From: Lachnospiraceae bacterium
GTDB taxonomy: Bacteria; Bacillota; Clostridia; Lachnospirales; Lachnospiraceae
Reading direction: 5' to 3'
DNA length: 36,840 nt
Assembly: GCA_017432565.1 (NCBI GenBank)
Contig: JAFRIW010000030.1
Span: forward strand, 1-36,840
Position 1 is the stretch's first letter. Every line of letters starts with the position of its first letter. Position numbers and translations under genes: made by a program. The notes below the pieces were generated by a model. The model saw only the letters and a program-made list of their open reading frames with translations. It did not search any database and was not told where the DNA came from. Below, piece by piece: positions 24,503-33,191 of this stretch.

Positions 24503-26011
24503 ATGAAGATCACGGAGCATCTGAACAAAAAGGCAAAATACGGAGGCATCTCAACAGTTGCGACCATCGTCTTCATCGCAATGATCGTCCTGTTCAACGT
24601 CCTTCTTTCCGCGCTGGAGAGCGCCTTTCCTTCCATGACGATCGATATGACCGAGGACCGGATCTACTCCCTGTCCGACGAGCTGAAGGAGACGGTCGAC
24701 GGGATCGAAGTGCCGCTCACCATCACGATCTGTGAGGATGAGGAGGAAGTCCGCGCGGATACGCTGTTGAGCAATTTCGGCCTGCACTACAGCCAGGTCG
24801 GCATCATCGTCGAAAAGATCCGGGAGCGGAATCCGCTGGTCAGCGTGCAGTACGTGGACCTGGACAGAAATCCGCTGTTCTCCTCAGGCGAGCGGTATCA
24901 GAACCTGAGTCTGTCGGAGGGCTCGGTGATCGTCGAGACGGATTACCGTGCGGTCGCCCTTGCGACAATCGACCTGTACGACCGCGAATTCGACTACACG
25001 ACGTATGGATACAGATACTACATGCAGGTGGACAGTGCGCTGAACACTGCGATCCTCCAGGCGTCCGTTTCCGAGATCCCGCTGATCGCCATAGCGGGCG
25101 GGAGCCACGCGGAGATGCTGACAGAAGATGCGCTGAAAGCCTTTTCGTCCGTCATGGAGGCGGCAAGTTTTGACCTCTGTACCGTGGATCTGCTCAAAGA
25201 GGACATTCCGGAGGGCGCGGATATCATCCTGATCCCGACGCCGGCCACCGATTACACGGAGGACGAAATACGGAAGCTTGATCTCTTCCTGTCCGAGGAT
25301 TATCAGAACACTAACCGGTCTGTGTGGATCACGGCGCACCCCTCGCAGGCGGAGCTGCCGAATCTGACCGGATTCATGAATGAGTGGGGGATGGATCCGG
25401 AGCAGAAAATGGTCCTGGAGACGGACTCCGGCAGACTGGTCTATCCGGACGCCTCCTTCCTCGTGTCGGACCTGTCGCCGGATTTTGAACCGGCCAAAGG
25501 CTACACTTACAACCTGTTTGCCACGCCGCAGAGCCGGCCGGTTGACCTGCTTTTTGACGCCAGCAACGGGATCGCAGTCTATGCGCTGTCCGCCACGGCT
25601 GATTCGTGCTACACGGTCGACTCGGACCAGACCACCTACGATGTCAAAGTGCCGGACCGGCTGTACCGCTATACGACCGCGGCTATCGGCATCCGGAGCC
25701 GCTTCGTTGCCGAGGACTATTACAGACAGTCAGTCGTCGTGTTCGGGAGCTCCATCATGTTCACACAGTCCTATCTGGCCAACGCGACCTTCGGAAATGC
25801 GGAGTATCTCGTGAATCTGGCAAAATATGTGACGAACACGACTGCATCGAAATATGTGGCACCGACGGTCCGGACGGAGGCTTACAAGCAGGACATTACG
25901 ATGTCGGAGCGGACGGGGAAGGTGTTCGGACTGGGCATTTTCACGATCGGTATACCCGCCTGCATCATCCTGGCGGGCATCGCGGTATTTCTGAGGAGAA
26001 GATATCTCTGA
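24503..26011 (+). CDS. GldG-like ABC-associated protein with two membrane anchors
   Basis: The 502-residue protein has one N-terminal membrane segment (about 17-37), a large domain predicted to lie outside the membrane, and a C-terminal membrane helix ending LRRRYL. After the first helix comes TIDMTEDRIYSLSDELKETVDG, the hallmark of the GldG family (the D-x-T-x-x-x-x-YSLS pattern). GldG works with GldA and GldF in Bacteroidetes gliding and type IX secretion, but homologues occur widely in Firmicutes with unknown jobs. The start at ATG 24503 uses GGAG 6 bp upstream; a GTG at 24491 overlaps the permease stop. The central part has the Rossmann-like IALAGG/LIPTPATDYTEDEI pattern expected for the family. 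Confidence 0.87.
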   Translation: MKITEHLNKKAKYGGISTVATIVFIAMIVLFNVLLSALESAFPSMTIDMTEDRIYSLSDELKETVDGIEVPLTITICEDEEEVRADTLLSNFGLHYSQVGIIVEKIRERNPLVSVQYVDLDRNPLFSSGERYQNLSLSEGSVIVETDYRAVALATIDLYDREFDYTTYGYRYYMQVDSALNTAILQASVSEIPLIAIAGGSHAEMLTEDALKAFSSVMEAASFDLCTVDLLKEDIPEGADIILIPTPATDYTEDEIRKLDLFLSEDYQNTNRSVWITAHPSQAELPNLTGFMNEWGMDPEQKMVLETDSGRLVYPDASFLVSDLSPDFEPAKGYTYNLFATPQSRPVDLLFDASNGIAVYALSATADSCYTVDSDQTTYDVKVPDRLYRYTTAAIGIRSRFVAEDYYRQSVVVFGSSIMFTQSYLANATFGNAEYLVNLAKYVTNTTASKYVAPTVRTEAYKQDITMSERTGKVFGLGIFTIGIPACIILAGIAVFLRRRYL

Positions 26012-26038
26012 TCAGCACGGCGGAGGGCAGAAGGGCGC

Positions 26039-27406
26039 ATGAAGAAAACAATCAGACTCATCATTCTCTCTCTGGCCGCCATCGCTGTGATGGAGGCACT
26101 GCTGGTCGTCCTGAAGCTGCGGCAGGCAGGAGACAGCGGGCAGCAGGCAGCCGGTGATCCGGCAGCTGCTCAGGGGCAGGAACAGGCCGTGATCTGGTCT
26201 GAGGAGCAGGCGGACGAGCTGCAGGTCAGCAACAGTGCGGGCGGCTTCCGGATTATCCGGAACCCGGGCGCCGACAGTTATGCCGTGGAGACCCTTGAAA
26301 ATCATGAGACGGACAGCGACGCGGTCGTGAGCGTCGTCCGGTTTGCGCAGTCCCCGCCGTACATGAAGGACCTCGGCAAAGCGGGCGGCTGGGAACAGTA
26401 CGGTCTCGCCGAACCTGCGGCATCCATGACGGCTGTCTTTGGCGGAAACAGTACGAGGACTCTCCTGATCGGGAGCGAAGCGCCCGACGGCGGTTATTAT
26501 GCCAGGGAGGACGGGAGCGATGAGCTGTATATCGTGAAGGGCAGCAGCAGGCTGTTCCGGGATGCGAAGCAGTTCGTGCCTCTGACAGTCTTTCAGGCGG
26601 ACATGGGGGAAGCGGATCATTCGGGCTACACTGTCCTTCATTTCAGCGGGTCGAATTACGAAGAGGAGATTACAATCCTAGCGGACGCCCGGTTCCCGTA
26701 CGCCCGGTACAGTTCGGCAGAGCCGGCTGTCATGGCTATGAACGATGAAGCCGTGAACAGGGTCACCTCCCTGCTGGACAAAATCACTGCACGGGAGGTT
26801 CTGGCGGTCGATCCGGATGAGGCAGCCCTTCGGGAATACGGTTTTGAGGAGCCTGTCTGTCACCTGGATTTTATCGTAAACGGAAACGAACACAGCATCA
26901 TCGCCGGCAAAGCGACAGAGAACGGATACACCGTCCGGTTCGACGACAGACCGGTGGTATACGAGCTGGCGGCCGGGCAGGCGGACGGATGGGCCCGCAC
27001 GTCCTACTATGAGCTGAGAAGCAGATTCCTCCTGCTGTACGGGATCGGCGATGTGTCCCGGATCACGATCCGTGACGAGGAAGCCGGCAGCGCCCGGATT
27101 TTCGAAAAGGCACAGGATGAGGATGTCGTGACACTGGATGGAAAAGAGCTGGATTACGACACTTACCGAAGCTTCTACCAGCAGCTGATCTCCCTCAGTG
27201 TATTTGATGACAGCACACAGAGACCGGAAGGAGATCCTGCTGTGACGATCACGATGGATCTCTTCGGGTCGGAACAGGTATCCGTCAGTCTCTATCCTTC
27301 CGAAGGCCGGAACGCGCTGGCCGTGAGGGACGGATTTACGCTTGGTCTGGTCAGGCAGACCGACCTCGATCAGCTGAATACGACACTTGACCAGTTGAGT
27401 CAATAG
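26039..27406 (+). CDS. DUF4340 domain-containing membrane-anchored protein
   Basis: The 455-residue protein starts with a single membrane anchor or uncleaved signal (KKTIRLIILSLAAIAVMEA) and a Gln/Ala-rich linker. Two related DUF4340-type beta-rich repeats follow, with the usual YGLAEPAAS and YGFEEPVC turns and YYARxxGSDELYIV-type strands. DUF4340 proteins are regularly encoded just after GldG-like genes, and the order here matches. The function is unknown; an extracytoplasmic partner of the ABC/GldG complex is inferred. It lies 27 bp after the GldG-like gene and is the last gene of the module. Confidence 0.85.
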   Translation: MKKTIRLIILSLAAIAVMEALLVVLKLRQAGDSGQQAAGDPAAAQGQEQAVIWSEEQADELQVSNSAGGFRIIRNPGADSYAVETLENHETDSDAVVSVVRFAQSPPYMKDLGKAGGWEQYGLAEPAASMTAVFGGNSTRTLLIGSEAPDGGYYAREDGSDELYIVKGSSRLFRDAKQFVPLTVFQADMGEADHSGYTVLHFSGSNYEEEITILADARFPYARYSSAEPAVMAMNDEAVNRVTSLLDKITAREVLAVDPDEAALREYGFEEPVCHLDFIVNGNEHSIIAGKATENGYTVRFDDRPVVYELAAGQADGWARTSYYELRSRFLLLYGIGDVSRITIRDEEAGSARIFEKAQDEDVVTLDGKELDYDTYRSFYQQLISLSVFDDSTQRPEGDPAVTITMDLFGSEQVSVSLYPSEGRNALAVRDGFTLGLVRQTDLDQLNTTLDQLSQ

Positions 27407-27434
27407 TTGTGATATGTAAAAAAAGGAGGCCAGT

Positions 27435-28103
27435 ATGAACAGATTGGAAGCCATTCAGGCGGCAAACGAAGATGTGCGGATCCTCAGCGTGGAATCTCCG
27501 GAATTCCTGCGTTACGGAAGAGTGATCAGAATCGACACGGAGCAGATGTGCCGTCTGGTGAAGGAAAACGCCATCTTCCCGGAGGAGGGACATCGGTACG
27601 TGACTGCTTTTGACGCCATCGACAGCTGCCCTGCCGCGGAAGAGTACAACAACATCATAACCGGTCAGATGGACGAGCAGTGGGGGCTGTGCTGGGGACA
27701 CAACCAGAAGCTGAATGCCCTCGAGTGGCACACCTGCAATGAGTTCAACATCGGCGTGACGGACCTGATTCTGCTGCTCGCGAAAAGATGTGAGGTGGAA
27801 GAGGGAAACCGGCTGGATTCCGCTAAAGTGGCCGCGTTCTATCTGCCGGAGGGCGTCATGATCGAGGTCTATTCCGACACGCTGCACTTCGCGCCGATCT
27901 CACTGGACGCGGAGGGATTTGCCTGCGTGGTCGGACTGCAGAGAGGCACGAACGAGCCCGTGGACCAGGAGCTGAAGAAAGATCCGTACCTCAGGGCCAG
28001 GAACAAATGGCTCATTGCTCACAACGACAATCAGGCCCTTCTCGACAAAGGCGCCATGCCCGGCATTTACGGGGTGAATATCGAGATCAGACCGATCAAT
28101 TGA
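27435..28103 (+). CDS. DUF4867 family protein (cupin-like, sugar-operon associated)
   Basis: The 222-residue protein matches DUF4867 over its length: an N-terminal LEAIQAANEDVRILSV, the central GLCWGHNQKLNALEWHTCNEFNIG with H, E and H residues that could bind a metal as in cupins, and VAAFYLPEGVMIEVYSDTLHFAP. The C-terminal KWLIAHND and GVNIEIRPIN are also conserved in type. Members lie in Firmicutes carbohydrate operons and the activity is not established; a sugar isomerase or mutarotase-like role fits the metal-binding His pattern. A strong RBS (AAAGGAGG) precedes it, 28 bp after the DUF4340 gene. It faces the isomerase gene tail to tail. Confidence 0.85.
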   Translation: MNRLEAIQAANEDVRILSVESPEFLRYGRVIRIDTEQMCRLVKENAIFPEEGHRYVTAFDAIDSCPAAEEYNNIITGQMDEQWGLCWGHNQKLNALEWHTCNEFNIGVTDLILLLAKRCEVEEGNRLDSAKVAAFYLPEGVMIEVYSDTLHFAPISLDAEGFACVVGLQRGTNEPVDQELKKDPYLRARNKWLIAHNDNQALLDKGAMPGIYGVNIEIRPIN

Positions 28104-28126
28104 GGAATATTTTCGGAGAAAAAGAG

Positions 28127-28150
28127 GTATCCCCGGAAAAATCGGGGTAC
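28127..28150 (+). repeat. Hairpin after DUF4867
   Basis: GTA-T-CCCCG (28127-28135) pairs with CGGGGTAC from 28143, giving a short GC-rich hairpin with one bulge. The unit CCCGGAAAAAT is repeated directly around it (about 28132-28142 and 28152-28162). It may help end the forward transcript. Confidence 0.4.
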
Positions 28151-28181
28151 TCCCGGAAAAATACAAAAGCGGAAAGCAGGG

Positions 28182-28217
28182 AGCCGGCAAGCAGGAGGAA
28201 TGAATTGCTTGCCGGCT
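28182..28217. terminator. Likely bidirectional stem-loop between convergent genes
   Basis: A perfect 12-bp stem, AGCCGGCAAGCA (28182-28193) with TGCTTGCCGGCT (28206-28217), sits in the 170-bp gap between the convergent DUF4867 and isomerase genes. Neither side has a long uninterrupted T-run; the minus side has scattered T-runs further on. Termination in both directions is inferred from position and stem strength. Confidence 0.5.
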
Positions 28218-28273
28218 TCTGCCGCAATTGAGAAAGGGTGAGTAAAAGCTTTTATTACAGGACTACAGGCTGA

Positions 28274-29713
28274 TTACAGGCTGTAGGGCCCATCTGTGTA
28301 AGGAGTGTCCAGATGGACTCTCACGCCCCTTCTGGAATCGTTGAGGTAGCGGACGACTTCCCGGATGACATCGGCATAATGTCCGTAGATACCGCCGACG
28401 TGATGGATATACGGGCCGAGAATGAGTTTTTCTTCCCAGCGCTTCCAGCTGGGCTCCACTTCGATCCAGACATAGGTTCCGGTCGTGTCGGGGCCGTCGA
28501 TGGTCTTCGCCTCACCGCAGAAGCAGTAGTACTCGCCGTCCAGCTCGTCCATTCTGAACAGAGTCAGTTCGCCGGGCTTCAGCACCCAGTGTGCCTCGTA
28601 AACTTTTCTGCCGCGGGAGAGATTCTCATGGTACATGGGATTCTTCGTCTTGTCCGCCAGCGAGTAGGCAAACGGACCGCCGTGCCAGATCAGCTCGCCG
28701 TTCGGATTAGTGGGATGACGGTAGGTCCAGTCAGCCAGCAGCGGCGCATCCTCGCTGAAGTTCAGCGACTTCAGGATCAGCATGGAGATCGCGCCCCAGA
28801 CGTCGACTTCGCAGGCGGTAGGAAGGCCTCTGTCTGCAAGCTCGCCCTCGATCACGCAGCCCGTTCCCTGCAGTGCAACTGCCTTGCCGACCGCAAAGCA
28901 GTCAAAGGCAGCGGCGCGGCATTTGTTCTCTTTCATGAGCCGCTCGACCGCGAGGGTACCTGCTGCCACCTTGATCACGTAATCGCTTCCTTCCGGAAGA
29001 TTGGAACAGTCGATCCTGGAGCGGATATCGTCAGCGAAAGCATTCAGCTCCTCGCCGTTCTCCTCAAGGATCTGCTGTGTCAGATCCGCGATCGAAGCGA
29101 GCTGGATCGGCTTGACAGTGATGTTGAAGTTTTTGATCAGCTGGAGCTGGTTGTGGATCACGCTGTAGAAGCCGGCCGGCCTGTCGCCGATCGACGCGAT
29201 GTTCGCGTTGCGGAGGTTCTTGAGCACGTTGGCGACCCGGACGAATTTGTCAAAACCGTTTACAAAATCCGGAGAATCCGCCTCGCAGTTCCAGATATAG
29301 CTGAAGGTCACGCCATAGTTCCGCAGGACCTTGGTGGCGGCGAACAGGCCGCACTGAGTCTCCTTCTCGCGGTGTCCGTAGACCGAGATCTTGTCCTTGG
29401 TGCCCCAGATCAGGGTCGGCAGATTGAACTGCTTGGCGACACCGACGACGACCAGCTCCTCACCGAAATCGCAGAAGGGGGAGAAGATGGCGTCGATGTT
29501 TTCCCTCTTGAATTTGTCGACAATCTTATCGATGTCGTCCATGGTGCAGGCCATGCCCTGCTCGCAGATATCGTCGATATCCACGAACTCGACATACTCC
29601 GGCATCTGAGCGCGGATGATCGGCATGATCACATCATATTCCTGTCTGGCTGTGTTGATGTTGAAGACCAGTCTCCGATTCGGCATAAGTCCGATTTTTA
29701 CCTTGTCATGCAT
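28274..29713 (-). CDS. L-fucose/L-arabinose isomerase family protein
   Basis: The 479-residue protein resembles the L-fucose isomerase (FucI/AraA-like) fold family. It has an N-terminal KIGLMPNRRLVFN, a central substrate domain with ENIDAIFSPFCDFGEE and a C-terminal region with HGGPFAYSLADK and GELTLFRMDELDGEYYCFCGEA, all typical. It would interconvert an aldose and a ketose, with a divalent metal likely. The family covers many deoxy- and pentose sugars and some remain unassigned. It is the second gene of a minus-strand pair, 51 bp after the transketolase, with the RBS AGAGAGG; isomerase plus transketolase suggests a pentose or related ketose route. Confidence 0.85.
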   Translation of the reverse strand: MHDKVKIGLMPNRRLVFNINTARQEYDVIMPIIRAQMPEYVEFVDIDDICEQGMACTMDDIDKIVDKFKRENIDAIFSPFCDFGEELVVVGVAKQFNLPTLIWGTKDKISVYGHREKETQCGLFAATKVLRNYGVTFSYIWNCEADSPDFVNGFDKFVRVANVLKNLRNANIASIGDRPAGFYSVIHNQLQLIKNFNITVKPIQLASIADLTQQILEENGEELNAFADDIRSRIDCSNLPEGSDYVIKVAAGTLAVERLMKENKCRAAAFDCFAVGKAVALQGTGCVIEGELADRGLPTACEVDVWGAISMLILKSLNFSEDAPLLADWTYRHPTNPNGELIWHGGPFAYSLADKTKNPMYHENLSRGRKVYEAHWVLKPGELTLFRMDELDGEYYCFCGEAKTIDGPDTTGTYVWIEVEPSWKRWEEKLILGPYIHHVGGIYGHYADVIREVVRYLNDSRRGVRVHLDTPYTDGPYSL

Positions 29714-29764
29714 GTTCTGTTACCTCTCTGATTCATGAGTGATGGATGGTCCGGTACGCGGTAA

Positions 29765-31789
29765 TCAGTGCAGGATTTCCTGCACATATTCCGCGATCTG
29801 CCGGGGGCTTAGTCCGTACGCCTCGATGATCTGGGAATAGGTGCCGGACTGAATATACTGAAGGGAACCGTCCGGTCTCTTCAGGTTGATTTTGAAGATA
29901 TTTTTCATGTCGCAGGCGATTCCGCTGTTGACAAGATACCTTCCGAAGCGGTCGAGGATCAGGCCGTTGTTCTGCTCCGCGAAGATGACCGGGATTCCGG
30001 ATGCCGCAAACCCCGCATAAGCAGCCGGATCTTCCGTGGGCATGTCGACGACTGTCACTTCGATTCCGCTCTCCGCGAGGATCTGCGCCGCCGCGAGCGC
30101 CTCATAGACACCGTGCCCGCTCGAAACGAGGACGGCCTTCGGATCCGCGGCTTCTTTTGCACAGAGAGCCTTCCCGAACTCGAAGCGGAAGTCCGCCGGG
30201 TAGATGGGCGTAAGGCCGGCCTTGATGGTCCGCAGATAGACGAGGCCTTTATTTCCCTCCGCGATCCATTTCAGGACGGACTGGAGGAGTCTCGGGCAGG
30301 AGATATCGATCACTTTGATCCCGGCGATCTGGTCCACGATGTGGCCGTCGTCATTGCCCATATGGGTGGCGCCGTTGGTGGCTGTCTCCACATTGCAGGA
30401 GGTGGCGACAAAGGTGATATCCAGATTGTGTCCCTCGCTGAGCCAGCCGTCCGCAATCGCCTCATCGCGCTCCTGGAAACTCACACCGATCCGCCGGAGA
30501 GCGCGCTCGTCAAAGAAAGGCGGGAAGGTGCTGGTGAATACATTGCCTCCCTCGGAAGCGATGGCTTCCGCGATGCACAGCATGTTGCACTCCGCGATGC
30601 CGACGTTGATGGCATGCGGGCGGTTGGATGCATAGGCGCCGTCGTACATGCCGCTCGCGTTGGAGAGGTCGGAGTCGATGGTATACAGCCGGTCATCCTC
30701 TGCAAAAACGGTCATTGCGTTTTTCAGAATATTGAAGAGGGTGTAGGTTTTTCCATCCTCGATCGCAAGAAGTGCTTCCGGATCGTAGGCGAGTGTCTTG
30801 TTGCGGACCGGAGCCTTGACGGGAGTTTTTCCGGACGGGATCCGCTCTACGTCCGCGACGGTTCCGTCTTCGCCTCGGATGATTCTCTGTCCGGTCGCGG
30901 GTGCGAGCTCATCAAGGATGGCAGCATCGTATTTATTCAGGTTCCGGACGAGCTGTGCACGGATCCGCGCCTGGTTCCTGTGCTCCGCGGCCGCATCGGC
31001 TTCGCTGAAGACAGTCTTATGTGTGCCGGTGGATCCGATTCCGCCGCCGAAGCCCTTGCTGCTGTTGCAGATCACAGCTGTGGGCTTTCCGTGTGTTTTG
31101 TGTGCGGCAAAATCAGCAAAAGCCGCAAGCATACTGTCCATTTCATCCGCATACACCTCGACGACGTGATAGCCGAAACCGGCGAACTGGGACGCGGCAT
31201 CCGCGCCGACGGAGAGGTATTTGTGTGTATCACTCTGACCGTTGTTTTTATCCACGATGACACAGAGATTGTTCAGCCCCCTTGCGGCAGCCAGCTGGAT
31301 CCCTTCCCAGCAGGAACCTTCCTGGAGTTCTCCGTCTCCCACCATGCAGTAGACATTCCCATAGCCCCTTTCCTTGCGCAGCATCGCATAGCCGCATGCG
31401 ATGGACATGCCGTGGCCAAGCGGGCCGGTCGCCACATTGACGCCCGGAATCACCGGACCCGGGTGTCCCTTGACAAGCGCACCGAAGCCTCTGGATCCCG
31501 CCAGGGCGTCCCGGCTGATATAGCCGAGATCCGCGTAGACCGAGGCCATGGCCGCAACAGCGTGCCCTTTGCTCAAAACAAAAACATCCTGATCAGGCCG
31601 GGTCGGGTTTTCGATGTCAAAATCCACAAAGCCGCCGTAGTATAGCGCGGTCAGTGAGGAGAGTGCCGAAAAAGCCCCGCCCACGTGAAGCCCCCGGTCG
31701 ATGGAGGTCTCACACTGGTAGATCGTGTCCTGTCTTAAGTCCACTTCCTTGACACTCAGCAGTGCCGCTAATTCGCGTAGATTATTCAT
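29765..31789 (-). CDS. Full-length transketolase
   Basis: The 674-residue protein carries all transketolase domains. The N-terminal domain shows GGAFSALSSLTALYYGGF, FVLSKGHAVAAMASVYADLGY, GPLGHGMSIACGYA and the ThDP motif GDGELQEGSCWEG at 151-163 with N182/N183. The central pyrimidine domain has the activating E400 in VGIAECNM, then STFPPFFDERALRRIG. The linker and C-domain follow from about residue 540. It is more like the split-subunit family fused than like E. coli TktA, so its substrate may be special. A strong RBS (AGGAGGTTACC, 31790-31800) precedes it. It is transcribed divergently from the MocA-type gene and is the first gene of the pair with the isomerase. Confidence 0.92.
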   Translation of the reverse strand: MNNLRELAALLSVKEVDLRQDTIYQCETSIDRGLHVGGAFSALSSLTALYYGGFVDFDIENPTRPDQDVFVLSKGHAVAAMASVYADLGYISRDALAGSRGFGALVKGHPGPVIPGVNVATGPLGHGMSIACGYAMLRKERGYGNVYCMVGDGELQEGSCWEGIQLAAARGLNNLCVIVDKNNGQSDTHKYLSVGADAASQFAGFGYHVVEVYADEMDSMLAAFADFAAHKTHGKPTAVICNSSKGFGGGIGSTGTHKTVFSEADAAAEHRNQARIRAQLVRNLNKYDAAILDELAPATGQRIIRGEDGTVADVERIPSGKTPVKAPVRNKTLAYDPEALLAIEDGKTYTLFNILKNAMTVFAEDDRLYTIDSDLSNASGMYDGAYASNRPHAINVGIAECNMLCIAEAIASEGGNVFTSTFPPFFDERALRRIGVSFQERDEAIADGWLSEGHNLDITFVATSCNVETATNGATHMGNDDGHIVDQIAGIKVIDISCPRLLQSVLKWIAEGNKGLVYLRTIKAGLTPIYPADFRFEFGKALCAKEAADPKAVLVSSGHGVYEALAAAQILAESGIEVTVVDMPTEDPAAYAGFAASGIPVIFAEQNNGLILDRFGRYLVNSGIACDMKNIFKINLKRPDGSLQYIQSGTYSQIIEAYGLSPRQIAEYVQEILH

Positions 31790-31982
31790 GGTAACCTCCT
31801 GTACAGAATCTTATTTCCTACCTTCATGATACAGAGAGGAATATGGAGATTCTTGTTCAATTTTCTGCCTTTTCGGCTGTGAATAGACGCGAATTGGATA
31901 AACATTCCGGGGCTTTAATCATTACAATAACTTTATAGAGAACATCTGCCGCGGACTGTATGTTTATGGGCCTGAGGATGAT
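31790..31982. promoter_or_regulatory. Divergent intergenic region between transketolase and Gfo/Idh/MocA genes
   Basis: The 193-bp gap holds no gene. It carries the transketolase RBS on the minus strand (31792-31798) and AT-rich stretches that should contain promoters for both directions, for example CATTACAATAACTTTATAGAG near 31919-31939 on the plus strand. No -35/-10 pair with good spacing could be fixed with confidence. Confidence 0.4.
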
Positions 31983-33167
31983 ATGATGGAGAAGATCAGA
32001 AAAGTAAAAACAGCCGTGATCGGCTGCGGAAGGATCAGCAATATCTACATCCGGAATCTGAAAAAGCTTTTCTATATCACAGACCTGGCTGCCGTGTGCG
32101 ATATCAGCGAAGAGGCAGCGGCCCGCCAGGCCGGCTTCTTCGGCGTCGACCGGGTCATGACCATTGATGAGATCGCTGATTCGGAAGAGATCGAACTGGT
32201 CGTCAATCTGACTCCTCCGGAAGCACATTACGGCATCATTCGCCGGATGCTGCATGCAGGTAAGCATGTTTTTACAGAGAAGATGATGGCGACGGATCTC
32301 GCTGAAGCGCAGGAACTGGTTTCCTTGGCGCGGGAAAGGAAGCTGTATCTGGGCTCAGCCCCGGACACGATCCTCGGCGCAGGACTGCAGTCGGCAAGAT
32401 GGTATCTGGACAGCGGGGTGATCGGAGACATCACTTCTGTCCAGGTCTGCATCAACCGGGACCAGGTCCTGAATTCCGAGATGTCTGCCATCATCAGGCA
32501 GGAGGGCGGGGCGCTTCCCTATGATGTGGGAATTTATTATATCGGAGCTCTGATTATGCTGCTGGGCCCCATCGCATCCCTCACGGCCTCCGGGGCTGTG
32601 GCTCCGGTCCACCCCGCTGAATACTTCTTCAGATCTGAGCCTGGTGACAAGTGGCAGATCCCCGGGTTCAATATCCTCGCGGCCGCGCTTGATTTTGAAA
32701 GCGGCGTAATCGGGAGCGTTCTGTTTGACGGCAACACCGTCAACTGTGAACAGCACCGGTTCGCCGTGTTCGGCACCAGAGGCATCCTGCTTCTGGGCGA
32801 TCCCAATACATTCAATGGTGCGGTCACGCTGCTGCTGCCCAATAATGAGAAGACCGTTCTGCCGTTCACACACGGATATAACGGAAAAAATATGGTCGAC
32901 GAGCCGCGCGCTTTTGACGGCTACGGAAACAGAGGCGTCGGCGCTGCCGAGATGGCCTGGGCGATCCGGACGGGCCGGCACAACAACCGGTGCAGTATGG
33001 AATACGGCCTGCACTGCATGGAAGTGCTGCTCGGCATGGACCGGTCGGCCAGGACGGGGCAGAAGATCACGACCACAACCCGCTTTGCCGTCGATCCGCT
33101 GCGATCCGGGTACTACTCGGAGGGCGCGAGAGGCAGGGGGGATGCGGAGCGGTCTCTGATGGAATAA
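31983..33167 (+). CDS. Gfo/Idh/MocA family oxidoreductase
   Basis: The 394-residue protein has the N-terminal Rossmann fold (AVIGCGRISNIYIRNL at 11-26, with the acidic D40 ending beta-2 suggesting NAD preference) and the family's EK motif at FTEKMM, about 97-102, where K100 is the catalytic lysine position although the usual proline is replaced. The C-terminal domain starts near residue 125 with QSARWYLDSGVIGDI and a DVGIYYIGAL segment carrying conserved Asp and Tyr positions. It would oxidise or reduce a sugar or inositol hydroxyl. The start could be 31983 or the next codon at 31986; TGAGG lies just upstream. It leads the plus-strand oxidoreductase cluster. Confidence 0.87.
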   Translation: MMEKIRKVKTAVIGCGRISNIYIRNLKKLFYITDLAAVCDISEEAAARQAGFFGVDRVMTIDEIADSEEIELVVNLTPPEAHYGIIRRMLHAGKHVFTEKMMATDLAEAQELVSLARERKLYLGSAPDTILGAGLQSARWYLDSGVIGDITSVQVCINRDQVLNSEMSAIIRQEGGALPYDVGIYYIGALIMLLGPIASLTASGAVAPVHPAEYFFRSEPGDKWQIPGFNILAAALDFESGVIGSVLFDGNTVNCEQHRFAVFGTRGILLLGDPNTFNGAVTLLLPNNEKTVLPFTHGYNGKNMVDEPRAFDGYGNRGVGAAEMAWAIRTGRHNNRCSMEYGLHCMEVLLGMDRSARTGQKITTTTRFAVDPLRSGYYSEGARGRGDAERSLME

Positions 33168-33191
33168 GTGTAAAGAATAAGGAGGAAAGCA

